This document shows, piece by piece, positions 1 through 9,862 of a stretch of DNA of 64,000 nt (its first letter is position 1; every line of letters starts with the position of its first letter). Source of the stretch: Streptococcus canis (GTDB lineage: Bacteria > Bacillota > Bacilli > Lactobacillales > Streptococcaceae); the NCBI RefSeq assembly GCF_900636575.1, contig NZ_LR134293.1, positions 1 to 64,000 of the forward strand. Direction: 5' to 3'. The position numbers were made by a program, and so were the translations under genes. Under the pieces are notes generated by a model, which had not been told where the DNA came from, searched no databases, and was given only the letters and a program-made list of their open reading frames with translations.

Positions 1-24
1 AGGTACAACAAAATTGTAGATAAC

Positions 25-60
25 AAAATCTTCCAGAGTCAGTGAACTTTGGAAGATTTT
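25..60. terminator. Terminator-like hairpin at window edge
   Basis: Arms of 11 bases (AAAATCTTCCA and its complement) flank a 14-base loop, giving an A-rich left side and a T-rich right side, so it could end transcripts from either direction. No gene to its left is visible. The rest of positions 1-303 holds only a short reading frame (90-173, 27 codons) that I cannot identify and do not call a gene. Confidence 0.5.
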
Positions 61-143
61 AATATACCTTGTTATTGGGCGCTTACGTTATGACTGCTAA
101 ACAAATTCAAGAACTCCAAAAACGAAATGCTCTTACAAAATCA

Positions 144-178
144 AAAGTCTATCTAGATTATACATCTAGATAGACTTT
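144..178 (-). terminator. Terminator hairpin downstream of the repeat adhesin
   Basis: A perfect 15-bp stem (AAAGTCTATCTAGAT with its complement) closes a 5-base loop. Read on the minus strand it is followed by a T-rich stretch. It lies about 125 bases beyond the stop codon of the adhesin gene and is its likely Rho-independent terminator. Confidence 0.65.
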
Positions 179-303
179 CCAAGCATGATGCTTGAACATA
201 TTGAATACTCTATTTAGGTTGGAGAGAGATAATTAAACATAGAGCATTCACACCGTAAAAACGGAGAAAGTTTAATGACATTTCAGGTCATAGGTCAAAA
301 GAT

Positions 304-2709
304 TTAATCCTCTTTTTTCTTAGAACCATACATAAGAGTGCTTATTAACAAAACAATTATTCCAAACAACGATAGATGAGTATTGATCTCGCCAGTAGAA
401 GGAAGTTCAACAACACCATCTGCTTCAACTTCAGCTTTCTTATCTTTGCCTGCTTGGGCGGCATCTTCGGCTGCTTTCACGGCTGCTTCAGCTGCGGCTT
501 CTGCGGCATCTTGGGAATCTGGTTTGCCGTTGCTATCCGCATCGTTGACGGTTACTTCTGATGTCGTTACTTTGATCAAGACGTGCTTTCAACGCTTCTT
601 TGACTGGGCCTTCTGGTAAGCCTATCGACTAACGGAGTTGCTGTACCTTTCTTCTCAGTTGTGACATCGTTCAAGCCATCTACGGCTGATTTCTCATCTG
701 GATTAACAACCATCTGCTTCAACTTCAGCTTTCTTATCTTTGCCTGCTTGGCGGCATCTTCGGCTGCTTTCACGGCTGCTTCAGCTGCGGCTTCTGCGGC
801 ATCTTGGGAATCTGGTTTGCCGTTGCTATCCGCATCGTTGACGGTTACTTCTGATGTCGTTACTTGATCAAGACGTGCTTTCAACGCTTCTTTGACTGGG
901 CCTTCTGGTAAGCTATCGACTAACGGAGTTGCTGTACCTTTCTTCTCAGTTGTGACATCGTTCAAGCCATCTACGGCTGATTTCTCATCTGGATTAACAA
1001 CACCATCTGCTTCAACTTCAGCTTTCTTATCTTTGCCTGCTTGGGCGGCATCTTCGGCTGCTTTCACGGCTGCTTCAGCTGCGGCTTCTGCGGCATCTTG
1101 GGAATCTGGTTTGCCGTTGCTATCCGCATCGTTGACGGTTACTTCTGATGTCGTTACTTGATCAAGACGTGCTTTCAACGCTTCTTTGACTGGGCCTTCT
1201 GGTAAGCTATCGACTAACGGAGTTGCTGTACCTTTCTTCTCAGTTGTGACATCGTTCAAGCCATCTACGGCTGATTTCTCATCTGGATTAACAACACCAT
1301 CTGCTTCAACTTCAGCTTTCTTATCTTTGCCTGCTTGGCGGCATCTTCGGCTGCTTTCACGCTGCTTCAGCTGCGGCTTCTGCGGCATCTTGGGAATCTG
1401 GTTTGCCGTTGCTATCCGCATCGTTGACGGTTACTTCTGATGTCGTTACTTGATCAAGACGTGCTTTCAACGCTTCTTTGACTGGGCCTTCTGGTAAGCT
1501 ATCGACTAACGGAGTTGCTGTACCTTTCTTCTCAGTTGTGACATCGTTCAAGCCATCTACGGCTGATTTCTCATCTGGATTAACAACACCATCTGCTTCA
1601 ACTTCAGCTTTCTTATCTTTGCCTGCTTGGGCGGCATCTTCGGCTGCTTTCACGGCTGCTTCAGCTGCGGCTTCTGCGGCATCTTGGGAATCTGGTTTGC
1701 CGTTGCTATCCGCATCGTTGACGGTTACTTCTGATGTCGTTACTTGATCAAGACGTGCTTTCAACGCTTCTTTGACTGGGCCTTCTGGTAAGCTATCGAC
1801 TAACGGAGTTGCTGTACCTTTCTTCTCAGTTGTGACATCGTTCAAGCCATCTACGGCTGATTTCTCATCTGGATTAACAACACCATCTGCTTCAACTTCA
1901 GCTTTCTTATCTTTGCCTGCTTGGGCGGCATCTTCGGCTGCTTTCACGGCTGCTTCAGCTGCGGCTTCTGCGGCATCTTGGGAATCTGGTTTGCCGTTGC
2001 TATCCGCATCGTTGACGGTTACTTCTGATGTCGTTACTTGATCAAGACGTGCTTTCAACGCTTCTTTGACTGGGCCTTCTGGTAAGCTATCGACTAACGG
2101 AGTTGCTGTACCTTTCTTCTCAGTTGTGACATCGTTCAAGCCATCTACGGCTGATTTCTCATCTGGATTAACAACACCATCTGCTTCAACTTCAGCTTTC
2201 TTATCTTTGCCTGCTTGGGCGGCATCTTCGGCTGCTTTCACGGCTGCTTCAGCTGCGGCTTCTGCGGCAATCTTGGGAATCTGGTTTGCCGTTGCTATCC
2301 GCATCGTTGACGGTTACTTCTGATGTCGTTACTTGATCAAGACGTGCTTTCAACGCTTCTTTGACTGGGCCTTCTGGTAAGCTATCGACTAACGGAGTTG
2401 CTGTACCTTTCTTCTCAGTTGTGACATCGTTCAAGCCATCTACGGCTGATTTCTCATCTGGATTAACAACACCATCTGCTTCAACTTCAGCTTTCTTATC
2501 TTTGCCTGCTTGGGCGGCATCTTCGGCTGCTTTCACGGCTGCTTCAGCTGCGGCTTCTGCGGCATCTTGGGAATCTGGTTTGCCGTTGCTATCCGCATCG
2601 TTGACGGTTTACTTCTGATGTCGTTACTTGATCAAGACGTGCTTTCAACGCTTCTTTGACTGGGCCTTCTGGTAAGCTATCGACTAACGGAGTTGCTGTA
2701 CCTTTCTTC
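304..2709 (-). pseudogene. Distal (C-terminal) part of the LPXTG repeat adhesin, frame broken as sequenced
   Basis: This is the continuation of the adhesin gene that starts at 9690. It encodes about eight more copies of the 98-residue repeat and then a complete sorting signal: LPSTG, a hydrophobic stretch and a KKKED tail ending at 304. Compared with the perfect repeats at 2951-7650, nine small indels break the frame, near 571-573 (+1), 621 (+1), 710 (-2), 750 (-1), 1338 (-1), 1361 (-1), 2270 (+1), 2609 (+1) and 2726 (+1). They sum to zero, so the sorting signal is in the same frame as the start codon. Most are gains or losses of one base in short runs, which looks like uncorrected long-read error; true gene decay cannot be excluded. 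If corrected, the protein would have about 3128 residues. The last repeat runs directly into LPSTG with no proline-rich wall-spanning segment. Confidence 0.75.
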
Positions 2710-5700
2710 TCAGTTGTGACATCGTTTCAAGCCATCTACGGCTGATTTCTCATCTGGATTAACAACACCATCTGCTTCAACTTCAGCTTTCTTATCTTTG
2801 CCTGCTTGGGCGGCATCTTCGGCTGCTTTCACGGCTGCTTCAGCTGCGGCTTCTGCGGCATCTTGGGAATCTGGTTTGCCGTTGCTATCCGCATCGTTGA
2901 CGGTTACTTCTGATGTCGTTACTTGATCAAGACGTGCTTTCAACGCTTCTTTGACTGGGCCTTCTGGTAAGCTATCGACTAACGGAGTTGCTGTACCTTT
3001 CTTCTCAGTTGTGACATCGTTCAAGCCATCTACGGCTGATTTCTCATCTGGATTAACAACACCATCTGCTTCAACTTCAGCTTTCTTATCTTTGCCTGCT
3101 TGGGCGGCATCTTCGGCTGCTTTCACGGCTGCTTCAGCTGCGGCTTCTGCGGCATCTTGGGAATCTGGTTTGCCGTTGCTATCCGCATCGTTGACGGTTA
3201 CTTCTGATGTCGTTACTTGATCAAGACGTGCTTTCAACGCTTCTTTGACTGGGCCTTCTGGTAAGCTATCGACTAACGGAGTTGCTGTACCTTTCTTCTC
3301 AGTTGTGACATCGTTCAAGCCATCTACGGCTGATTTCTCATCTGGATTAACAACACCATCTGCTTCAACTTCAGCTTTCTTATCTTTGCCTGCTTGGGCG
3401 GCATCTTCGGCTGCTTTCACGGCTGCTTCAGCTGCGGCTTCTGCGGCATCTTGGGAATCTGGTTTGCCGTTGCTATCCGCATCGTTGACGGTTACTTCTG
3501 ATGTCGTTACTTGATCAAGACGTGCTTTCAACGCTTCTTTGACTGGGCCTTCTGGTAAGCTATCGACTAACGGAGTTGCTGTACCTTTCTTCTCAGTTGT
3601 GACATCGTTCAAGCCATCTACGGCTGATTTCTCATCTGGATTAACAACACCATCTGCTTCAACTTCAGCTTTCTTATCTTTGCCTGCTTGGGCGGCATCT
3701 TCGGCTGCTTTCACGGCTGCTTCAGCTGCGGCTTCTGCGGCATCTTGGGAATCTGGTTTGCCGTTGCTATCCGCATCGTTGACGGTTACTTCTGATGTCG
3801 TTACTTGATCAAGACGTGCTTTCAACGCTTCTTTGACTGGGCCTTCTGGTAAGCTATCGACTAACGGAGTTGCTGTACCTTTCTTCTCAGTTGTGACATC
3901 GTTCAAGCCATCTACGGCTGATTTCTCATCTGGATTAACAACACCATCTGCTTCAACTTCAGCTTTCTTATCTTTGCCTGCTTGGGCGGCATCTTCGGCT
4001 GCTTTCACGGCTGCTTCAGCTGCGGCTTCTGCGGCATCTTGGGAATCTGGTTTGCCGTTGCTATCCGCATCGTTGACGGTTACTTCTGATGTCGTTACTT
4101 GATCAAGACGTGCTTTCAACGCTTCTTTGACTGGGCCTTCTGGTAAGCTATCGACTAACGGAGTTGCTGTACCTTTCTTCTCAGTTGTGACATCGTTCAA
4201 GCCATCTACGGCTGATTTCTCATCTGGATTAACAACACCATCTGCTTCAACTTCAGCTTTCTTATCTTTGCCTGCTTGGGCGGCATCTTCGGCTGCTTTC
4301 ACGGCTGCTTCAGCTGCGGCTTCTGCGGCATCTTGGGAATCTGGTTTGCCGTTGCTATCCGCATCGTTGACGGTTACTTCTGATGTCGTTACTTGATCAA
4401 GACGTGCTTTCAACGCTTCTTTGACTGGGCCTTCTGGTAAGCTATCGACTAACGGAGTTGCTGTACCTTTCTTCTCAGTTGTGACATCGTTCAAGCCATC
4501 TACGGCTGATTTCTCATCTGGATTAACAACACCATCTGCTTCAACTTCAGCTTTCTTATCTTTGCCTGCTTGGGCGGCATCTTCGGCTGCTTTCACGGCT
4601 GCTTCAGCTGCGGCTTCTGCGGCATCTTGGGAATCTGGTTTGCCGTTGCTATCCGCATCGTTGACGGTTACTTCTGATGTCGTTACTTGATCAAGACGTG
4701 CTTTCAACGCTTCTTTGACTGGGCCTTCTGGTAAGCTATCGACTAACGGAGTTGCTGTACCTTTCTTCTCAGTTGTGACATCGTTCAAGCCATCTACGGC
4801 TGATTTCTCATCTGGATTAACAACACCATCTGCTTCAACTTCAGCTTTCTTATCTTTGCCTGCTTGGGCGGCATCTTCGGCTGCTTTCACGGCTGCTTCA
4901 GCTGCGGCTTCTGCGGCATCTTGGGAATCTGGTTTGCCGTTGCTATCCGCATCGTTGACGGTTACTTCTGATGTCGTTACTTGATCAAGACGTGCTTTCA
5001 ACGCTTCTTTGACTGGGCCTTCTGGTAAGCTATCGACTAACGGAGTTGCTGTACCTTTCTTCTCAGTTGTGACATCGTTCAAGCCATCTACGGCTGATTT
5101 CTCATCTGGATTAACAACACCATCTGCTTCAACTTCAGCTTTCTTATCTTTGCCTGCTTGGGCGGCATCTTCGGCTGCTTTCACGGCTGCTTCAGCTGCG
5201 GCTTCTGCGGCATCTTGGGAATCTGGTTTGCCGTTGCTATCCGCATCGTTGACGGTTACTTCTGATGTCGTTACTTGATCAAGACGTGCTTTCAACGCTT
5301 CTTTGACTGGGCCTTCTGGTAAGCTATCGACTAACGGAGTTGCTGTACCTTTCTTCTCAGTTGTGACATCGTTCAAGCCATCTACGGCTGATTTCTCATC
5401 TGGATTAACAACACCATCTGCTTCAACTTCAGCTTTCTTATCTTTGCCTGCTTGGGCGGCATCTTCGGCTGCTTTCACGGCTGCTTCAGCTGCGGCTTCT
5501 GCGGCATCTTGGGAATCTGGTTTGCCGTTGCTATCCGCATCGTTGACGGTTACTTCTGATGTCGTTACTTGATCAAGACGTGCTTTCAACGCTTCTTTGA
5601 CTGGGCCTTCTGGTAAGCTATCGACTAACGGAGTTGCTGTACCTTTCTTCTCAGTTGTGACATCGTTCAAGCCATCTACGGCTGATTTCTCATCTGGATT

Positions 5701-7846
5701 AACAACACCATCTGCTTCAACTTCAGCTTTCTTATCTTTGCCTGCTTGGGCGGCATCTTCGGCTGCTTTCACGGCTGCTTCAGCTGCGGCTTCTGCGGCA
5801 TCTTGGGAATCTGGTTTGCCGTTGCTATCCGCATCGTTGACGGTTACTTCTGATGTCGTTACTTGATCAAGACGTGCTTTCAACGCTTCTTTGACTGGGC
5901 CTTCTGGTAAGCTATCGACTAACGGAGTTGCTGTACCTTTCTTCTCAGTTGTGACATCGTTCAAGCCATCTACGGCTGATTTCTCATCTGGATTAACAAC
6001 ACCATCTGCTTCAACTTCAGCTTTCTTATCTTTGCCTGCTTGGGCGGCATCTTCGGCTGCTTTCACGGCTGCTTCAGCTGCGGCTTCTGCGGCATCTTGG
6101 GAATCTGGTTTGCCGTTGCTATCCGCATCGTTGACGGTTACTTCTGATGTCGTTACTTGATCAAGACGTGCTTTCAACGCTTCTTTGACTGGGCCTTCTG
6201 GTAAGCTATCGACTAACGGAGTTGCTGTACCTTTCTTCTCAGTTGTGACATCGTTCAAGCCATCTACGGCTGATTTCTCATCTGGATTAACAACACCATC
6301 TGCTTCAACTTCAGCTTTCTTATCTTTGCCTGCTTGGGCGGCATCTTCGGCTGCTTTCACGGCTGCTTCAGCTGCGGCTTCTGCGGCATCTTGGGAATCT
6401 GGTTTGCCGTTGCTATCCGCATCGTTGACGGTTACTTCTGATGTCGTTACTTGATCAAGACGTGCTTTCAACGCTTCTTTGACTGGGCCTTCTGGTAAGC
6501 TATCGACTAACGGAGTTGCTGTACCTTTCTTCTCAGTTGTGACATCGTTCAAGCCATCTACGGCTGATTTCTCATCTGGATTAACAACACCATCTGCTTC
6601 AACTTCAGCTTTCTTATCTTTGCCTGCTTGGGCGGCATCTTCGGCTGCTTTCACGGCTGCTTCAGCTGCGGCTTCTGCGGCATCTTGGGAATCTGGTTTG
6701 CCGTTGCTATCCGCATCGTTGACGGTTACTTCTGATGTCGTTACTTGATCAAGACGTGCTTTCAACGCTTCTTTGACTGGGCCTTCTGGTAAGCTATCGA
6801 CTAACGGAGTTGCTGTACCTTTCTTCTCAGTTGTGACATCGTTCAAGCCATCTACGGCTGATTTCTCATCTGGATTAACAACACCATCTGCTTCAACTTC
6901 AGCTTTCTTATCTTTGCCTGCTTGGGCGGCATCTTCGGCTGCTTTCACGGCTGCTTCAGCTGCGGCTTCTGCGGCATCTTGGGAATCTGGTTTGCCGTTG
7001 CTATCCGCATCGTTGACGGTTACTTCTGATGTCGTTACTTGATCAAGACGTGCTTTCAACGCTTCTTTGACTGGGCCTTCTGGTAAGCTATCGACTAACG
7101 GAGTTGCTGTACCTTTCTTCTCAGTTGTGACATCGTTCAAGCCATCTACGGCTGATTTCTCATCTGGATTAACAACACCATCTGCTTCAACTTCAGCTTT
7201 CTTATCTTTGCCTGCTTGGGCGGCATCTTCGGCTGCTTTCACGGCTGCTTCAGCTGCGGCTTCTGCGGCATCTTGGGAATCTGGTTTGCCGTTGCTATCC
7301 GCATCGTTGACGGTTACTTCTGATGTCGTTACTTGATCAAGACGTGCTTTCAACGCTTCTTTGACTGGGCCTTCTGGTAAGCTATCGACTAACGGAGTTG
7401 CTGTACCTTTCTTCTCAGTTGTGACATCGTTCAAGCCATCTACGGCTGATTTCTCATCTGGATTAACAACACCATCTGCTTCAACTTCAGCTTTCTTATC
7501 TTTGCCTGCTTGGGCGGCATCTTCGGCTGCTTTCACGGCTGCTTCAGCTGCGGCTTCTGCGGCATCTTGGGAATCTGGTTTGCCGTTGCTATCCGCATCG
7601 TTGACGGTTACTTCTGATGTCGTTACTTGATCAAGACGTGCTTTCAACGCTTCTTTGACTGGGCCTTCTGGTAAGCTATCGACTAACGGAGTTGCTGTAC
7701 CTTTCTTCTCAGTTGTGACATCGTTCAAGCCATCTACGGCTGATTTCTCATCTGGATTAACAACACCATCTGCTTCAACTTCAGCTTTCTTATCTTTGCC
7801 TGCTTGGGCGGCATCTTCGGCTGCTTTCACGGCTGCTTCAGCTGCG
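409..7846 (-). repeat. Tandem array of about 25 copies of a 294-bp coding repeat
   Basis: The unit is 294 bp (98 codons). Anchoring on the TTGACTGGGCCTTCTGG segment, copies occur at 600, 892, 1186, 1478, 1772, 2066, 2361, 2656 and then exactly every 294 bp from 2951 to 7655, 25 anchors in all, with partial units at both ends. Copies from 2951 to 7655 appear identical; departures from 294 bp elsewhere come from the small indels listed for the distal part. Each unit encodes an Ala-rich helix, a DGVVNPDEKSAVDGLN segment, an LPEGPVKEALKARLDQ helix and a DADSNGKPDSQD loop. The architecture resembles the GA-like helical modules of streptococcal surface proteins. The near absence of divergence implies recent expansion or continuing homogenisation. 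Confidence 0.95.
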
Positions 7847-9690
7847 GAAACTCTTAGAGCAACTATACTATCAGTTATAATCTTAACTGCATCATCTACT
7901 TTATCTTGGCTTGTAAAACTATCGTTTACTACTACTTGACCTTTTTTGATAGAATCATCGTAAGCCGTTTGTTTTGTTTTATCTGCATTAACATATATAT
8001 CAGTTAACTTCAAATTAGAATCATTATCTAAAAGTCGTTGTAATTCTTCTTTCTCAACCTTTTTATAAGTATAGGTAATAGTTTGAATACCTGAATTGAA
8101 ATTAATTGTGTTACTGTCCTGATATCCTACTGCAGTAGGAGCATTAGTCCTCTTAAATGTATAATTAGGTAACATCAATTTATCCGACAAATCTAGAGAT
8201 TGATAAGTCAGACCTGAGTATAGCTTTTCTTTAATAACATTTCCAGTTGAATCATCAACATACAATAATTTTATATAGCTACCACCTGAAGAATACTCAA
8301 ACCTAGTTAAATCAAATTGTTGTAAATTTGTTCCTGACCCAGTAGAAGCAAAAATCGCAAAGCCCAACTCTTCTCTTCCCTTAGCCTGGTTAGTAGTTAG
8401 TCTACTTTTATCTAAATAGGTTTGAATATTTTTTGTGAATATTTGTCCATCATATGTCACTGTCATAGCCTTTGATTGTCCATTATAATCAACAATCACA
8501 TTTTTAAATTCGTTATTATGCGGTTGTGACTCTAATCTTCGAGCATCTTGCAACAATGTAATTGCTTTTCCACTAGCATCTGTGCCATAAAAGGCACCAA
8601 AAGCCCCATTTTGATATCCACTAAACTTAGGATCCGCTCCTGCTTTCTGATTTACATTAGGGTTTGAGGTATTATGCCATGTGTCTAACTTAAACCCAAA
8701 AGAATTTGGAAGGCCACCTAATCCAATACTCGCTCCTGATAGTCCAATTGTCCCTGGTGCAGTTGAAGTAAAAGCAAAAGAAACTCCATCTCCACCGCTT
8801 CTTCCACCAACGTTGTATCCTTCATATTTATCACCTAAACTTAATCTACCTTCTAGTCTAAAAGATTCATTCATATCAATTCTTTTATTCAAAAGTAAAC
8901 TTCCAGCTTGACCTGAAACATCTTCAGTTAGTACAACAGGATTTTGGTCATCACCATGTGCTGTTCCTCTAACTTCAAAGTGGTCAACCATATTATTTTT
9001 AGTGACAATTAGATGAGCTTTATCCACATACTCAGCAGATCCCAATGGAAACTCTTGACTACTAGATTCTCTATCAGATAAATTTAATGAACGACGTGAC
9101 CTTACTTTTGGTTTATCTACACTATCTCTTGAAGGTAACTGATATTTATCTGAGTACTCCTGCTTGTTTGGAGTATCCTGAAGGGTATATACCGTATCCT
9201 GTTCTTCCTTATTTTGATGTTCACCAGATACTTCGCTTCCCCTATTATTATCAACACTAGCTTTCTCCAAACTTTCATCAGCATCATCTATAGAACGCAT
9301 TGTATTTACAGGAGGTACAGTAATATCTTTTTCACTTACAGTTTCTCCCAAATCATTAACTTTATCTGTATCTTCTGATGAGATATTAGAGTCTTCACTG
9401 ATACCAGATTCCGAAATTTTAACCACATCATCAGGATTTATATTTTCTGTATGACCTGCTGAAACTACAGTATCTGAATTAATTGTATTGTCCACTGAGG
9501 TTACTTCAGCCGCTTGTGTTACCTCTGCACTCATAGCACTTGACTCATCCGCCAAAACAGAATGACTATTCATTCCTAAAAATAATAACCCGACTAATAC
9601 AGAAGCAGCACCAAACTTAAACTTCTTAATCGAAAAGCGTTGTTTCGTCTGTGAAGCATCGTATTGTGTCCCTCTTGCCTTACTAAACAT
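2710..9690 (-). CDS. Giant YSIRK/LPXTG adhesin: L-type lectin domain, MucBP-like domain, 98-residue repeats
   Basis: A cell-wall-anchored surface protein, probably an adhesin. The N-terminus has a YSIRK-type signal in variant form (FSIKKFKFGAASVLVG, residues about 18-33) with likely cleavage after the LADE region. Residues about 50-220 are acidic and low in complexity, with an RSRRS motif near 200. Residues about 225-460 match a bacterial L-type (legume-like) lectin domain of the kind in staphylococcal SraP (GGDGVSFAFTS, NSFGFKLDTWHN). Residues about 470-545 resemble a MucBP domain (YVDDSTGNVIKE ... ITYTYKK). A helical linker to about 613 leads into the repeats. The frame ends artificially at 2710 after a one-base insertion near 2726; the remaining repeats and the LPSTG anchor follow at 304-2709. 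A ribosome binding site, AAAGGAG, precedes the ATG at 9690. An AraC-type regulator is divergent. The ligand is unknown. Confidence 0.9.
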   Translation of the reverse strand: MFSKARGTQYDASQTKQRFSIKKFKFGAASVLVGLLFLGMNSHSVLADESSAMSAEVTQAAEVTSVDNTINSDTVVSAGHTENINPDDVVKISESGISEDSNISSEDTDKVNDLGETVSEKDITVPPVNTMRSIDDADESLEKASVDNNRGSEVSGEHQNKEEQDTVYTLQDTPNKQEYSDKYQLPSRDSVDKPKVRSRRSLNLSDRESSSQEFPLGSAEYVDKAHLIVTKNNMVDHFEVRGTAHGDDQNPVVLTEDVSGQAGSLLLNKRIDMNESFRLEGRLSLGDKYEGYNVGGRSGGDGVSFAFTSTAPGTIGLSGASIGLGGLPNSFGFKLDTWHNTSNPNVNQKAGADPKFSGYQNGAFGAFYGTDASGKAITLLQDARRLESQPHNNEFKNVIVDYNGQSKAMTVTYDGQIFTKNIQTYLDKSRLTTNQAKGREELGFAIFASTGSGTNLQQFDLTRFEYSSGGSYIKLLYVDDSTGNVIKEKLYSGLTYQSLDLSDKLMLPNYTFKRTNAPTAVGYQDSNTINFNSGIQTITYTYKKVEKEELQRLLDNDSNLKLTDIYVNADKTKQTAYDDSIKKGQVVVNDSFTSQDKVDDAVKIITDSIVALRVSAAEAAVKAAEDAAQAGKDKKAEVEADGVVNPDEKSAVDGLNDVTTEKKGTATPLVDSLPEGPVKEALKARLDQVTTSEVTVNDADSNGKPDSQDAAEAAAEAAVKAAEDAAQAGKDKKAEVEADGVVNPDEKSAVDGLNDVTTEKKGTATPLVDSLPEGPVKEALKARLDQVTTSEVTVNDADSNGKPDSQDAAEAAAEAAVKAAEDAAQAGKDKKAEVEADGVVNPDEKSAVDGLNDVTTEKKGTATPLVDSLPEGPVKEALKARLDQVTTSEVTVNDADSNGKPDSQDAAEAAAEAAVKAAEDAAQAGKDKKAEVEADGVVNPDEKSAVDGLNDVTTEKKGTATPLVDSLPEGPVKEALKARLDQVTTSEVTVNDADSNGKPDSQDAAEAAAEAAVKAAEDAAQAGKDKKAEVEADGVVNPDEKSAVDGLNDVTTEKKGTATPLVDSLPEGPVKEALKARLDQVTTSEVTVNDADSNGKPDSQDAAEAAAEAAVKAAEDAAQAGKDKKAEVEADGVVNPDEKSAVDGLNDVTTEKKGTATPLVDSLPEGPVKEALKARLDQVTTSEVTVNDADSNGKPDSQDAAEAAAEAAVKAAEDAAQAGKDKKAEVEADGVVNPDEKSAVDGLNDVTTEKKGTATPLVDSLPEGPVKEALKARLDQVTTSEVTVNDADSNGKPDSQDAAEAAAEAAVKAAEDAAQAGKDKKAEVEADGVVNPDEKSAVDGLNDVTTEKKGTATPLVDSLPEGPVKEALKARLDQVTTSEVTVNDADSNGKPDSQDAAEAAAEAAVKAAEDAAQAGKDKKAEVEADGVVNPDEKSAVDGLNDVTTEKKGTATPLVDSLPEGPVKEALKARLDQVTTSEVTVNDADSNGKPDSQDAAEAAAEAAVKAAEDAAQAGKDKKAEVEADGVVNPDEKSAVDGLNDVTTEKKGTATPLVDSLPEGPVKEALKARLDQVTTSEVTVNDADSNGKPDSQDAAEAAAEAAVKAAEDAAQAGKDKKAEVEADGVVNPDEKSAVDGLNDVTTEKKGTATPLVDSLPEGPVKEALKARLDQVTTSEVTVNDADSNGKPDSQDAAEAAAEAAVKAAEDAAQAGKDKKAEVEADGVVNPDEKSAVDGLNDVTTEKKGTATPLVDSLPEGPVKEALKARLDQVTTSEVTVNDADSNGKPDSQDAAEAAAEAAVKAAEDAAQAGKDKKAEVEADGVVNPDEKSAVDGLNDVTTEKKGTATPLVDSLPEGPVKEALKARLDQVTTSEVTVNDADSNGKPDSQDAAEAAAEAAVKAAEDAAQAGKDKKAEVEADGVVNPDEKSAVDGLNDVTTEKKGTATPLVDSLPEGPVKEALKARLDQVTTSEVTVNDADSNGKPDSQDAAEAAAEAAVKAAEDAAQAGKDKKAEVEADGVVNPDEKSAVDGLNDVTTEKKGTATPLVDSLPEGPVKEALKARLDQVTTSEVTVNDADSNGKPDSQDAAEAAAEAAVKAAEDAAQAGKDKKAEVEADGVVNPDEKSAVDGLNDVTTEKKGTATPLVDSLPEGPVKEALKARLDQVTTSEVTVNDADSNGKPDSQDAAEAAAEAAVKAAEDAAQAGKDKKAEVEADGVVNPDEKSAVDGLNDVTTEKKGTATPLVDSLPEGPVKEALKARLDQVTTSEVTVNDADSNGKPDSQDAAEAAAEAAVKAAEDAAQAGKDKKAEVEADGVVNPDEKSAVDGLKRCHN

Positions 9691-9707
9691 ACGTAGTCTC
9701 CTTTTTT

Positions 9708-9731
9708 ATTTTGTATATTTTTATACAAAAT
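9708..9731. promoter_or_regulatory. Perfect palindrome in the adhesin leader
   Basis: ATTTTGTATA and its exact complement are separated by four T bases. The palindrome ends 17 bases before the adhesin start codon, just upstream of its ribosome binding site. It could be an operator for the divergent AraC-type regulator, part of an AT-rich promoter, or an mRNA hairpin that limits ribosome access. The sequence does not decide between these. Confidence 0.5.
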
Positions 9732-9792
9732 TAAGTCTACCTGTTTAGGAGTTTGATTAGAATATCTCTATTTATTTATATTTTCTCATGTG

Positions 9793-9807
9793 TTTTTTTT
9801 TTTTTTT
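9793..9807. repeat. 15-base T homopolymer in the divergent promoter region
   Basis: An uninterrupted run of 15 T (A on the minus strand) lies between the adhesin start (9690) and the regulator start region (9863-9935). Such tracts slip during replication and can shift promoter spacing or bend DNA. Whether it affects expression here is inference. Confidence 0.85.
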
Positions 9808-9862
9808 CTAATAAAGCGTATTTAATTTTTTTGATCATTTTTGGTATTTTTAACTTTTAGAG

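Noticed and set aside
90..173. 27-codon frame starting MTAKQIQELQKRN
   Set aside because: No ribosome binding site of quality, its end lies inside a terminator hairpin, and no family was recognised; it could be chance or the relic of a longer gene.
571..2727. Programmed frameshifting or phase variation as explanation of the indels
   Set aside because: The events are at different places in each unit, of both signs, and without slippery heptamers or long tracts; sequencing error or decay is simpler.
409..7846. Possible CRISPR array
   Set aside because: Units are 294 bp, joined with no unique spacers, and in frame inside a coding sequence.
661..7939. About two dozen plus-strand frames of 85-94 codons repeated every 294 bp
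   Set aside because: They are antisense shadows of the adhesin repeat: the Ala/Asp-rich unit has no stop on the other strand. They start at TTG without ribosome binding sites.
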